64,000 nt of DNA from Leptogranulimonas caecicola (GTDB lineage Bacteria; Actinomycetota; Coriobacteriia; Coriobacteriales; Atopobiaceae), in the NCBI RefSeq assembly GCF_023168405.1, contig NZ_AP025285.1:1-64000 (forward strand), written 5' to 3'. Numbering within the stretch: the first letter of the stretch is position 1; each line of letters opens with the position of its first letter. Below, in pieces: positions 37,964 to 46,588 of the stretch. The notes under the pieces were generated by a model. It searched no databases. It had not been told where the DNA came from and worked only from the letters and a program-made list of their open reading frames with translations. The translations under genes and the position numbers were made by a program.

Positions 37964-38643
37964 GGCATATCCCTCTTGCTCAGGCGGTAGCCGTAGCCCC
38001 ATACCGTTTGGTTTATAACATTGGCATGGGCCTTTAGTAGCTTCTCTCTAAGATGACGATTGGCTTCGTCGGCTGCACGCGATTGGGTCGCATCTGAAAA
38101 GCCCCATAGCTCTTTGAGGAGCTCTTGACGCGTGATAGCTCGGTTCTTGTGCTTGAGATAGTACGCAAGCAAGCGAAATTCTGTCGGTGTCAGATGAAGC
38201 GGGGTTTGTTCCACAAGAACCCCTCGTGTTTGTTCATCGAGAGCGATGTTGCCAAAGTACAGCCGCCGCGCCGGCATATGCATAGGCTCCCGGCGTAGCA
38301 TGGCTCGGATTTTTGCCATGAGAAGCTGAGGCTTGAAAGGCTTAGTTATATAGTCGTCGGCGCCTCTGTCGAGATCCTGGCAAAACTGGGCATCGCTGTC
38401 GCAGGCGGTGAGAAGGATGATGGGAATGGAGGAGATCTCCCTCAGACGATCGAGAACAGAGATCCCGTCGATTCCAGGCATCATTATGTCAAGGACTACA
38501 AGATCACAAGGCTTTTCCTGAAAGGTATGCAAGAGGGATTCTCCGCAAGAGAATCCCTGGCCGTCATAACCTTCCTGCGCGAGAAAAGAACTTAGTGTTT
38601 TGCGCACGGCCTGCTCGTCGTCAGCGTAATAGATGAGACTCAC
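37960..38643 (-). CDS. OmpR-family response regulator
   Basis: This 227-residue regulator has a receiver domain with acidic pocket YADDEQ near residue 8, phospho-acceptor Asp in LVVLDIMMPG near 52 and Lys in YITKPF near 101. The winged helix is typical of OmpR/PhoB (LTPTEFRLLAYYLKHKNRAITRQELL, then ending NQTVWGYGYRL). The GTG start at 38643 overlaps the upstream lipoprotein stop (TAGTG). It is the partner of the downstream kinase. Confidence 0.94.
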   Translation of the reverse strand: MSLIYYADDEQAVRKTLSSFLAQEGYDGQGFSCGESLLHTFQEKPCDLVVLDIMMPGIDGISVLDRLREISSIPIILLTACDSDAQFCQDLDRGADDYITKPFKPQLLMAKIRAMLRREPMHMPARRLYFGNIALDEQTRGVLVEQTPLHLTPTEFRLLAYYLKHKNRAITRQELLKELWGFSDATQSRAADEANRHLREKLLKAHANVINQTVWGYGYRLSKRDMP

Positions 38644-39158
38644 TATGAGACCTGACTGTCGTTAACGAGGCAAACCTTGGTAGCGCTGTGAAGAGCTTCC
38701 TCGTGCTTGAAAGTGGGGTCTCCAAAATCAAAAGGCCCCGTCCAATGTACAAGTACCTCTGCTCCAGGCTCTATGTCATATACATTGATCCCCTGTCCGT
38801 CCTCGGTGGTGGCAGGAGTGTCTCCTGAGATCTCAAAGATGGAAAAATCATGGTCGCTGGCAGGGCCGCTTTGATAGACATAGACGTTGGGGTTCGAAGA
38901 GATGCGATCGTCATTGATAAGCGCCGTGCTTTTTACCACGAGGCGTTGCGGAGTCCGAGCTAAGACTGTTCCACGAAGGACACATTCGGCGTTCTCGTCG
39001 TAATCCGTGCGGGCATCTCCACTTGGTCGCACGGTTTGAGCATGGTTTGCATCAGGGGTGACATTGGCTTTAGGCGAGAGAGGCGCTGAGCAGCCACAAA
39101 GCGCGGTGAATGCAAAAAGCACCATGAAGGCCTTTAGGATGTTCGTCGATGTGGCCAT
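38643..39158 (-). CDS. Putative lipoprotein in the two-component operon
   Basis: This 171-residue protein has a signal peptide (ILKAFMVLFAFTA) ending in a lipobox LCGC, so Cys near residue 22 should be lipid-anchored. The mature part is hydrophilic with probable beta strands (RGTVLARTPQRLVVKS, EVLVHWTGPF). I do not recognise the family. It overlaps the regulator start by 1 base, so it is cotranscribed. A role in sensing or binding a ligand for the kinase is possible but is inference from context. Confidence 0.75.
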   Translation of the reverse strand: MATSTNILKAFMVLFAFTALCGCSAPLSPKANVTPDANHAQTVRPSGDARTDYDENAECVLRGTVLARTPQRLVVKSTALINDDRISSNPNVYVYQSGPASDHDFSIFEISGDTPATTEDGQGINVYDIEPGAEVLVHWTGPFDFGDPTFKHEEALHSATKVCLVNDSQVS

Positions 39159-39234
39159 ATAAGCTCACCTCTTTCATGGGGAGGATGGCCCTGCAGAACA
39201 GGGACATCCTATAGGTATAAGTGACTGTTAGGTA

Positions 39235-39600
39235 TTAGGGATAGATATAGTTAAACGCCGTTTTGGTCCCGAATCCATTTTTGTGATAGGTGGCGACTAC
39301 TTGGGCCCGGGCCCCATGTTCTTGGATATATACATTTATATTTACATTAGAGATTCCGGCGCCAATGATTGCATAGGATTTGCTAAGAATGCCCGAGATT
39401 CGGCCAGATACAACAGAATAGGTGACCGTGACATTAACGTCCCCAAGGTTCACGGTGTCAGTAAGATGCATTGCAGGACGTCTGGTGATGGATTCTGCAG
39501 TAGAGACCGATGTGGCAATTGGCTGTGCGATAGCCATGCAAGGGCTAAGTGCCATAAGGAAGGAAGCGGCAACCAACGGGATAAGATGCTTGTTTCGCAT
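39235..39600 (-). CDS. Small secreted protein, unknown family
   Basis: This 121-residue protein has a clear Sec signal peptide (MRNKHLIPLVAASFLMALSPCMAIA, cleaved near AIAQ) and a mature part of about 95 residues with alternating strand pattern (VNVTVTYSVVSGRISG, VNINVYIQEHG) and no further Cys. It ends YNYIYP-like (FNYIYP). It is probably the first gene of the lipoprotein-RR-HK unit, 76 bases upstream of the lipoprotein. The base composition is visibly more AT-rich than that of the surrounding genes. Function is unknown; a small beta-sandwich cell-surface or effector protein is possible. Confidence 0.65.
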   Translation of the reverse strand: MRNKHLIPLVAASFLMALSPCMAIAQPIATSVSTAESITRRPAMHLTDTVNLGDVNVTVTYSVVSGRISGILSKSYAIIGAGISNVNINVYIQEHGARAQVVATYHKNGFGTKTAFNYIYP

Positions 39601-39853
39601 GGGATTTTCCTTTGATCGCTGGTTGGCAGGATAAAGGCTGTATCACGAAGTAATCCGGATCCTCGTTAATTAGAGTACATAAATTTGTTTTCAGACATGA
39701 GAATAAAAACCCTTGAAATTGCAATGGTTTCTCATTGGTAGCCATAGATGTATGGCTTCTTGCGCGTAAAGGATCTTGGATCTGTGAAAAATAATCCGCA
39801 GGGCAGTGAGGTACAGTCACATAAGTGCCGCTGCGTTTGGAAGGAATAGCTCT

Positions 39854-41638
39854 GTGTCGTCCAAAAACCCCTCGTTGTTCCGATCGTTTCTGTCCTACTA
39901 CCATCCCTGGCGAGGGCTCTTTTGGGCCGACACGGTCTGCGCCATCCTCCAAGCAGCGGTAGACCTGGCCTTTCCCATCATCTTGCGCTACCTCACCAAT
40001 GGACTCTTTAGCGAGGGCTCGGCGGCGATCATGGCCAATTTGGCCTGGATCGCTGTGGGGCTCATCTGCCTTTATGGGCTGCGTTATGTATGCCGCTACT
40101 TTGTCTCCTGCTGGGGCCACATCATGGGTGCGCGCATGGAAAGCGCCATGCGTCAAGACCTCTTTGACCAGTACGAGCGTTTCTCGTTCTCCTACTTTGA
40201 CAAGCACGACACCGGCGACCTTATGAGCCGCCTGGTGAGCGACCTCTTTGACATCGCCGAGGCCGCCCATCACCTGCCAGAGGCCATCATCGTCTGCGCC
40301 ATCGAGGTCGTGGGTGCCTTCTGCATCATGTTTTCCATCAATTGGCAGCTGGCGCTGGCCATGGCGGCCATCACAGCGGTGCTAGGCGCCTACAATCTCT
40401 ATATCAACAGGCGCATGAAGCGCATCTTCACCCAAAACCGCGAGCGCATCTCAGACGTGAACACCCAACTGGAAGACTCACTCTCGGGCATGCGGGTGGT
40501 GAAGTCCTTTGCCAACGAAGACCTGGAGCGCGCCAAGTTTGGCACTGCCAACGACGCCTACCTCTCCTCCAAAGAGGGCATGTACCGTGCCATGGGGTCC
40601 TATCAGGCGGCCGCAGCGCTGCTTACCGGCGCCCTCTACACCACCATCATCGTCTACGGCGGCTACTTGGTGGCTTGCCAGGCCATGACCGTGGTGGACC
40701 TGGCCACCTACGCCCTCTATGTGAGCCTTTTCACCACGCCGCTTCAAACCCTCATCGACTTCACCGAGATGTTCCAGAAGGCCTCCGCGGGCTTCCGTCG
40801 CTTCCAAGAGGTGGTCCACACCGACCCCGATATCAAAGACGCCCCTGCCGCCAAGCCTCTGCAGGTCACCCAAGGCCACGTGGTCTACCACGATGTGTGG
40901 TTCGATTACGACAACGAAGGAATTGCCGATAAGAACGAGCTCCGCCACCGGGCTGTGCTCAAGGGCTTCGACCTAGACATCGCTCCCGGCAAAACCTATG
41001 CCCTGGTAGGGCCTTCTGGCGGCGGCAAGTCCACCACCTGTGCTCTCTTGCCCCGTTTCTACGATGTGGATGCCGGCTCCATCGCCATCGACGGCCAGGA
41101 TGTGCGAGACGTCACCTTGGACAGCCTGCACCAAGCCATTGGCATCGTGCAGCAAGACGTCTATCTGTTCAACGGCACTATCGCCGACAACATTGCGTAC
41201 GGGAGGCCAGGGGCTTCTCGGCAGGAAATCGTCGAAGCTGCCAAGCTGGCCAACATCCACGAGTTTGTAAAAACTTTGCCTGAGGGCTACGACACGCCGG
41301 TGGGGGAGCGGGGCGGCAGGCTCTCGGGAGGGCAAAAGCAACGCATTGCCATTGCCCGCGTCTTCCTCAAAGATCCTGCGCTGTTGGTGTTGGACGAGGC
41401 CACCAGCGCCTTGGACAATGAGAGCGAGCACGCGGTGCAAGAGTCGCTCACTCGGCTGGCTCAGGGCAGAACCACGCTGGTAATTGCCCATCGGCTGTCT
41501 ACTATTAAAGACGCCGATGTGATCGTGACGGTGTCTGATGGCTCAGTGGCCGAGGTAGGCACCCATGAGGAGCTACTGGCTCGTCAAGGGACCTACGCGC
41601 ATTACTACGAGATGCAGTTTGGCCATCAGAGGCCTTGA
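39854..41638 (+). CDS. ABC exporter, fused membrane and ATPase domains
   Basis: This 594-residue half-transporter has an N-terminal six-helix exporter domain (about residues 15-310) and a C-terminal ATPase with Walker A GPSGGGKSTT, Q-loop QQDVYLFNGTI, signature [16 protein letters not shown] and Walker [13 protein letters not shown], then the His switch IAHRLST. It is MsbA/LmrA-like; the substrate (drug, lipid or peptide) is not readable. GTG 39854 (GGAAGGAATAG upstream) is preferred over 39806. A TTCTCGGCA motif lies in the ATPase at 41215, between the Q-loop and signature, where it is read as SRQ. Confidence 0.92.
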   Translation: MSSKNPSLFRSFLSYYHPWRGLFWADTVCAILQAAVDLAFPIILRYLTNGLFSEGSAAIMANLAWIAVGLICLYGLRYVCRYFVSCWGHIMGARMESAMRQDLFDQYERFSFSYFDKHDTGDLMSRLVSDLFDIAEAAHHLPEAIIVCAIEVVGAFCIMFSINWQLALAMAAITAVLGAYNLYINRRMKRIFTQNRERISDVNTQLEDSLSGMRVVKSFANEDLERAKFGTANDAYLSSKEGMYRAMGSYQAAAALLTGALYTTIIVYGGYLVACQAMTVVDLATYALYVSLFTTPLQTLIDFTEMFQKASAGFRRFQEVVHTDPDIKDAPAAKPLQVTQGHVVYHDVWFDYDNEGIADKNELRHRAVLKGFDLDIAPGKTYALVGPSGGGKSTTCALLPRFYDVDAGSIAIDGQDVRDVTLDSLHQAIGIVQQDVYLFNGTIADNIAYGRPGASRQEIVEAAKLANIHEFVKTLPEGYDTPVGERGGRLSGGQKQRIAIARVFLKDPALLVLDEATSALDNESEHAVQESLTRLAQGRTTLVIAHRLSTIKDADVIVTVSDGSVAEVGTHEELLARQGTYAHYYEMQFGHQRP

Positions 41639-41678
41639 GTCCACGGCAGGACTTAGGGCATGGAGCGCAGGGAAGAAG

Positions 41679-42371
41679 GTGGCGTGGGTGGCTGTTTCTG
41701 AGTTATGGATCCTCAGATGCCTGGGCGGCATTGTCATAGGCTACCTATGCGGGCTGTTTTTGACGGCAGACCTGGTAAGCCGCGCGGTGCTGCACAAAAG
41801 CGCCTTCGAGGCTGGCGACGGCAATCCCGGCATGGCCAATTTGGGCCATGAGCTGGGGCCAAAATATGCAGCCCTCATCCTTGTGGGCGACTGCGGCAAA
41901 GTGGTCGTCGCTGCCATTCTGACCGCCTATCTCACTCAATCCACCTGGTCTACCTCTGCTATCTGGGCGGGCATTGGAGCTACGCTGGGCCACAACTACC
42001 CCGTCTGGCACAAGTTCCGTGGCGGCAAAGGGGTGGCTACCACCTGTGCCACCTTCATTTTGGCCTGGCCCTTTGCGGGCATCATCTCGTGCCTTGTGGG
42101 CTTGGGAACGGTGGTCTTCTCGGGCTATCTGTGCTGGGGTGCCGTGGCTATTCCCGCTGCTTATGGGGTGTGCTCTGTGGGCTTCTTGGCCTACCTTGTC
42201 TCCCAAGGGTCTGCTTTGGGTCCCACTTCCATCATGATCGTGCAAGTCATCGGCGCCGCTGTTTTGCTGGCGCTCATGGTTCTGGCGCACTATCCGGCCA
42301 TCAAGGGCATCAAGGAAGGCGCCACCCCGGTGGCGACGCTGGCCAAGAAGCTACGTGCCAAGCACAGGTAG
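41679..42371 (+). CDS. plsY: Glycerol-3-phosphate acyltransferase PlsY
   Basis: PlsY transfers an acyl group from acyl phosphate to glycerol-3-phosphate, the first step of phospholipid synthesis. Conserved features are present: a GNPGMANLG variant of the usual GSGNPGATN motif, GDCGKVV where the family has D..KG, and GHNYPVWHKFRGGKGVATT (the strongest signature). About five membrane segments over about 230 residues. The start is uncertain among GTG 41679, GTG 41688 and upstream codons. The motif reads A-G-D-G-N-P-G-M-A-N, with Met in place of Ala-Thr, so it is a divergent member. Confidence 0.82.
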   Translation: MAWVAVSELWILRCLGGIVIGYLCGLFLTADLVSRAVLHKSAFEAGDGNPGMANLGHELGPKYAALILVGDCGKVVVAAILTAYLTQSTWSTSAIWAGIGATLGHNYPVWHKFRGGKGVATTCATFILAWPFAGIISCLVGLGTVVFSGYLCWGAVAIPAAYGVCSVGFLAYLVSQGSALGPTSIMIVQVIGAAVLLALMVLAHYPAIKGIKEGATPVATLAKKLRAKHR

Positions 42372-42490
42372 CCAGGGTGCGGGCGCTCGGCGCGAGGGGA
42401 GTTGGCGCAAAGAGCCGCAGCAACGCAGGGCCGCAGGTCGCACGACCAAGGTCCCTTGAGAGCCTATGCGCTTTAGCGGGAGTCTTGGCT

Positions 42491-42520
42491 GCGGCCCTCA
42501 CGAAGGGCCGCTCTGCTTTT
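42491..42520 (+). terminator. Probable terminator after plsY
   Basis: GCGGCCCT (42491-42498) pairs with AGGGCCGC (42504-42511) across a 5-base loop, followed by TCTGCTTTT. The T-run is interrupted, so strength is moderate. Confidence 0.6.
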
Positions 42521-42640
42521 ACAATGATTTTCGCGAGGGCCAACGGCCCCAATTCTTAAGAGGGCTCCCATCTGCCCTCCTCATCCGTTGGCAGAGTTTC
42601 AAGGCGCCATGAGGGCGCAACCCGGCTATGAGGGGTCTTG

Positions 42641-43615
42641 ATGGCAAAGAAGAAGCGGAGCAAGTATTTAAGCACCCCTGAGGTAGAGGCGCTGTTTGCT
42701 ACCGTCGACGAGACTGGTCACTCCAACGCCAGCACCGCAGAGGCTGAGCGCGGCCGCCGCGCCCGCGAAGGCGTGGGTTTACGCATCGACCCGCTCTCTG
42801 GCAAGGATCCTTCGGGCTCCAACGTAGGCAACGTTATCGCTCGCACCTCGGTGCTCTTCGTGCTCATCATCTTCGCGGTGGTGGTGGGCTCCCAGATCTT
42901 CTTCTCCATCACCCGCCGCGTCACCACTACGGCGCTGGCAAACCATGTGGACATCCAGTCTGTGAACTCCGCGCTGCGAAACGGCGTGGAGTGGGGCGAC
43001 GGTTTCACCGGCTTCCCGGAGCACTACACCGTGCAGGAGGCCAGCGAAGAGACCGGTCGCGTTGAGGTCACCGTCATAGACATCACCAGCGAGACAGCCA
43101 TGTCGGCCCTCTCCACCGGCTATATCCAGGCCACCGCCTTTGCTACAAACGCGCTGCTCAACCCCAATATCTCCACGGTCATCTACCACATAGACATCCA
43201 TGAGGAAGACGGCAAGATCCAAACCACCCGGTTCTTTGGCTTGCTAGAGCCCACGGGTCCCCAGCGCAACTTCCTCACCTTTGTCTTCACCAAGGTGGCC
43301 TCGGCCGACGGCGGCATCAACTTCTTCTGCTCCATCTCCGGTCTGGACGACAAAACCGCAGAGGCCCTGCGTGCCAAGGTGGGCACCCCTACCCTCGAGG
43401 GGCTCTTGGCCGCTCCAGAAGACAGCTCCACGCCGGCCAACAACGCTGCCAAGGATACAGGGGCTTCTGGCCAAGAGGGTGCCACCGGTCAGGATGCCGC
43501 CGCCTCTGGCTCGCAGGGCTCTGCTGTTGCCGAGAAAACCGACCCCTCTGGCGGCACTTCCGGCGAGGCGGGGACGGGTGCCTCACAAGGAAGCGCCGCC
43601 ACCGCAACGCAGTGA
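42641..43615 (+). CDS. Single-pass membrane protein with disordered tail, unknown
   Basis: This 324-residue protein has a basic N-terminus (MAKKKRSKYLS), one membrane segment near residues 65-90 (VIARTSVLFVLIIFAVVVGSQI), an extracytoplasmic or cytoplasmic domain of about 150 residues with strand pattern (VEVTVIDITSETAMSALS, IDIHEEDGKIQTTRFFGLL), and a Ser/Gly/Ala-rich tail of about 60 residues that contains the TGCCGAGAA motif (43528). I do not recognise a family. ATG 42641 follows GAGGGG. The membrane topology suggests an envelope protein. Confidence 0.55.
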   Translation: MAKKKRSKYLSTPEVEALFATVDETGHSNASTAEAERGRRAREGVGLRIDPLSGKDPSGSNVGNVIARTSVLFVLIIFAVVVGSQIFFSITRRVTTTALANHVDIQSVNSALRNGVEWGDGFTGFPEHYTVQEASEETGRVEVTVIDITSETAMSALSTGYIQATAFATNALLNPNISTVIYHIDIHEEDGKIQTTRFFGLLEPTGPQRNFLTFVFTKVASADGGINFFCSISGLDDKTAEALRAKVGTPTLEGLLAAPEDSSTPANNAAKDTGASGQEGATGQDAAASGSQGSAVAEKTDPSGGTSGEAGTGASQGSAATATQ

Positions 43616-43699
43616 CGGCGCTGAAGAGCGCAGATCAAAAGCAGGCCGTGAGCGAGGGCAAGGTTGCGTCTCTGATGCAACTGGCTTAAGCCCCGAGCC

Positions 43700-44581
43700 C
43701 TAATCCAGCAAACGGGCCACCTCTCCCAGTTTGGACTCAAAGCTCACGCCGCGCATCTTGTACTGGGGCTGATCCTTGGTCACCAGCATGGCGTCGTGTA
43801 CAAAGCGGCTGGCAAACTCCGTGGCAGCGCCTAGGGAGCGGCCGGACATGATGGCAGCCAAAAGGCTTGAGGCAAAGAGGTCGCCGGTGCCATGGAGTTG
43901 GAAGGGCAGCATTTCGCCAGCGACTTCCAGGGTCTCAAGGCCGGCGCCGGCCACATAGTTGCGCACCTGGCCGTCGCCGTGGGAGACGCCCTTGAGCACC
44001 ACGGTCTTGGCGCCCAGGTCCACCAGCGCGTCGATGTTCTCCTTCACAAAGGCCTCGTCCACGTCTTGGCCGCGATACTCGATGCCCGTCAAAATGGAGG
44101 CCTCGGTGAGGTTGGGAGTCAGCACGTCGGCACCCTCTACCAGGCCCTTCATGGCATCGCAGAGCTCTGGGGTGTAGGTGGGGTAGATCTTTCCAGCATC
44201 GCCCATGACCGGGTCCACTATGCGCAGCGCGTCCGGATGCTCCTCATAGAGACGCTGGATGGAGGCCACCTGCTCGGGGGCTCCCAAAAAGCCGGAATAG
44301 ACGGCATCCAGCTCCACCTCTTCTGCCTGCCAGGCGTCCAGATAAGGCTTGAGCATGTCGGTGGTGTCCAGCATATAAAACTCGGGATAGAGGGTGTGGG
44401 CGCTAAAGAGCGAGGTAGGCACCGGGCAGACGTCGCAGCCAGCAGCCGAGAGCACGGGGATCGCCACCCCCAGCGAGCACTTGCCGTAACCGCACAGATC
44501 ATGGACGGCTCCCACGCGGGGAATGTAGGCCCCTTCTCGGTCGTAAAGATAGAGATCGGCCGGAGATGCGTTCAAAGTCAT
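43700..44581 (-). CDS. Pyridoxal/pyridoxamine kinase
   Basis: The ribokinase-fold kinase pattern of PdxK/PdxY is clear: VGAVHDLCGYGKCSLGVAIPVLSAAG near the start, VYSGFLGAPEQ, IVDPVMGDAGKIYPTY and the ATP loop GTGDLFASSLLAA (anion hole, catalytic Asp). It phosphorylates pyridoxal/pyridoxamine in vitamin B6 salvage. ATG 44581 (AGAGGAACC upstream) gives 293 residues; an ATG at 44629 would add 16 residues. It is convergent with the gene at 42641. In Coriobacteriia related proteins are annotated as pyridoxamine kinase. Confidence 0.85.
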   Translation of the reverse strand: MTLNASPADLYLYDREGAYIPRVGAVHDLCGYGKCSLGVAIPVLSAAGCDVCPVPTSLFSAHTLYPEFYMLDTTDMLKPYLDAWQAEEVELDAVYSGFLGAPEQVASIQRLYEEHPDALRIVDPVMGDAGKIYPTYTPELCDAMKGLVEGADVLTPNLTEASILTGIEYRGQDVDEAFVKENIDALVDLGAKTVVLKGVSHGDGQVRNYVAGAGLETLEVAGEMLPFQLHGTGDLFASSLLAAIMSGRSLGAATEFASRFVHDAMLVTKDQPQYKMRGVSFESKLGEVARLLD

Positions 44582-44832
44582 GGTTCCTCTTTTCTGACGT
44601 GGACTTATGGACCGACGCACGCATGCCATCCTAGACCAATCTGCTTGGGGGCGTGCGCCAGAACAGAGAGACTGTCGTGAGCTTGAGAGAGCTTGTGGGC
44701 ATCTCTAGGCCTTGCCGAGAAACACTGTCATTTTTGGGCCCTCACTCTGAGTGGTCCCATTTATCCACATCATTTCATGGGATACACTGAAAAGCGGAGA
44801 CAGAAACTAAAGAGATTATTCAGGGAGGCATC

Positions 44833-45288
44833 ATGGCCCAGCCGCTGGTTGGAATTATCATGGGATCTAAGAGCGACATGCCGGTGATGGAGGCCTGTTG
44901 CGATCAGCTTGAGGAGCTGGGTGTGCCCTTTGAGCTGGTGGTGGCCAGCGCTCATCGCAACCCGGCCAAAGTCCATGAGTGGGCAGAGTCGGCGGCCGAT
45001 CGCGGCCTTAAAGTCATCATCGCTGCGGCGGGCAAGGCGGCCCATCTAGGCGGCGTGGTAGCAGCCTTCACTCCGCTGCCGGTCATTGGGGTGCCCATTC
45101 GCACCAGCGATCTGGGCGGCCTGGACTCGCTGCTCTCCATGGTGCAAATGCCCAGCGGTGTGCCAGTGGCCTGTGTGGCCATCAATGGCGCTAAAAACGC
45201 CGGCATTTATGCCACTCAAATTCTGGGGGCTACCATGCCCCAGTATCGCGAGGCCATCTGCGCCCTCAAGGAATCCATGGCCCAGTAG
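44833..45288 (+). CDS. purE: N5-carboxyaminoimidazole ribonucleotide mutase
   Basis: This 151-residue protein has the class I PurE signature: [16 protein letters not shown] at the start, the SAHRNPAK active-site segment with His near 42, and [45 protein letters not shown]. It converts N5-CAIR to CAIR. ATG follows AGGGAGGC. It heads a run purE-yqeY-srtB-purF-purM. The upstream gap 44582-44832 holds a TGCCGAGAAAC copy (44713) and TTATCCACA (44761-44769). Confidence 0.95.
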   Translation: MAQPLVGIIMGSKSDMPVMEACCDQLEELGVPFELVVASAHRNPAKVHEWAESAADRGLKVIIAAAGKAAHLGGVVAAFTPLPVIGVPIRTSDLGGLDSLLSMVQMPSGVPVACVAINGAKNAGIYATQILGATMPQYREAICALKESMAQ

Positions 45289-45318
45289 GGCTCACACAGC
45301 AACATTCAGGAGATATCT

Positions 45319-45765
45319 GTGGACAAGACAGAGCTGCTAGACCAGATCAAAGACGCCATGCGCGCCAAGGACAAGAACCGCCTTTCCATCCTGCGCCAGG
45401 TGAACCAGGCCATCAAGCAGATCGAGGTAGACGAGCGCCGCGAAGTGACTGAGGCAGACATTGTCGCCGCGGTAAAGCGCCTCCAAAAGGTGACTCGCGA
45501 GGAAGAAGAGGCTCTGGAGAAGGCTGGCGCCGCCCACGAAGACCGCATCGCCATGCTCAAGGAGCAGTCCCAGGTGCTGGCCTCCCTGTTGCCCGCCCAG
45601 CTGGAAGGCGATGCCCTGGAGGCGCGCATCGACGCCATCATCGCCGAGCAACATCTGGAGACCCGCCGCGACATGGGCAAGCTTATGGCCGCGCTCAACC
45701 AAGAGACTAACGGCAACTTCGACAAGCGCGCCGCCGCGCAGATGGCCGGCGCCAAGCTGGGCTAA
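45319..45765 (+). CDS. GatB/YqeY domain protein
   Basis: This 148-residue YqeY protein has the typical LLDQIKDAMRAKDKNRLSILRQV start and Arg-Glu-rich helices, and the C-terminal GKLMAALNQETNGNFDKRAAAQM. The family resembles the tail domain of GatB and is thought to act on tRNA or amidase-like systems; its function is not established. GTG 45319 is 30 bases after purE. It is 2 bases from the sortase gene, so they are cotranscribed. Confidence 0.85.
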   Translation: MDKTELLDQIKDAMRAKDKNRLSILRQVNQAIKQIEVDERREVTEADIVAAVKRLQKVTREEEEALEKAGAAHEDRIAMLKEQSQVLASLLPAQLEGDALEARIDAIIAEQHLETRRDMGKLMAALNQETNGNFDKRAAAQMAGAKLG

Positions 45766-45767
45766 CC

Positions 45768-46571
45768 ATGGTGGCCGCGCATAAAAAAGAAAAGAAACCC
45801 TGGAGCACCAAGCGCAAGGTGCTCTTTGTGCTGCTCATCATCATCGACATCGCCCTCATCGGCGCCGCCTTTTGGCTCTGGTATGACAAGCAGCAGGAAT
45901 ACGACCATGTGGCAGCCCAGGTAGAGGTGGCTCAGCAGTCGGTGCAGCCGGGTACCCAAGATGAGCCGCCGGTAGTGGATTGGGCGGCCCTTAAGGCTCA
46001 AAACTCCGACGTGTGCGCCTGGGTGCAGATCCCTGACACGCCGGTGAACTTCCCGGTTTACCAAGGGGCTACCAACGATACCTACCTGCGCACCGGCGCC
46101 GATGGAAACTATTCGCTGGGGGGTCTGGTCTTCATCGACTCCCAAAACACCGGGCCCAACCTGGAAGACATGCAAACCATGGTCTACGGCCACCACTTGC
46201 AAGACGGCTCCATGTTTGCCTGGATCGACACCATGAACCAGCAACAGGTCTTCGACGAGCACTCTCGCATTTGGTGGGTCACCGAGCAGGCAAACTACGC
46301 GCTCACCCCTCTCTTCACCTATGTGCTTCCGGAGTCTGGAGACCTTACGGTGCAGCTGCAATGGCCCGATCTGGCCGCCTTCCGCGCGCATCTCGCCCAG
46401 CGTCTGGGTCAGGCCAATGCCTGTCGCCCGGATGCAGCAGAGGTCATCTCTCGCACCGATCACGTGCTTACCCTCGTCACCTGCAACTACGACAATGGCC
46501 GAGGCCGCACGCTTGTGGTATGCGTGCCCCAAAGCGTGGCCGATGGCACCACTGCCACCGCCGCCTCTTAA
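45768..46571 (+). CDS. Class B sortase
   Basis: This 267-residue membrane transpeptidase has a basic start, a membrane segment (KVLFVLLIIIDIALIGAAFWLW), then the sortase beta barrel. Catalytic triad candidates are His in VYGHHLQDGSMFAWI, Cys in TLVTCNYD and Arg in NGRGRTL. The TLVTC and N-x-R patterns are those of SrtB-type enzymes. Sortases link substrate proteins to the cell wall through a sorting signal. No LPxTG or NPxTx substrate gene is adjacent; instead the gene is locked between yqeY and purF with 2- and 17-base spacings. Confidence 0.85.
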   Translation: MVAAHKKEKKPWSTKRKVLFVLLIIIDIALIGAAFWLWYDKQQEYDHVAAQVEVAQQSVQPGTQDEPPVVDWAALKAQNSDVCAWVQIPDTPVNFPVYQGATNDTYLRTGADGNYSLGGLVFIDSQNTGPNLEDMQTMVYGHHLQDGSMFAWIDTMNQQQVFDEHSRIWWVTEQANYALTPLFTYVLPESGDLTVQLQWPDLAAFRAHLAQRLGQANACRPDAAEVISRTDHVLTLVTCNYDNGRGRTLVVCVPQSVADGTTATAAS

Positions 46572-46588
46572 CCTTTGCAAGGAGATCT

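Noticed and set aside
42310-42552. 80-codon minus-strand frame after plsY
   Set aside because: Overlaps the end of plsY and the terminator; Ala/Pro/Arg-rich shadow.
44761-44769. Canonical DnaA box TTATCCACA before purE
   Set aside because: A single 9-mer is expected by chance about once in two such windows, and no cluster surrounds it.
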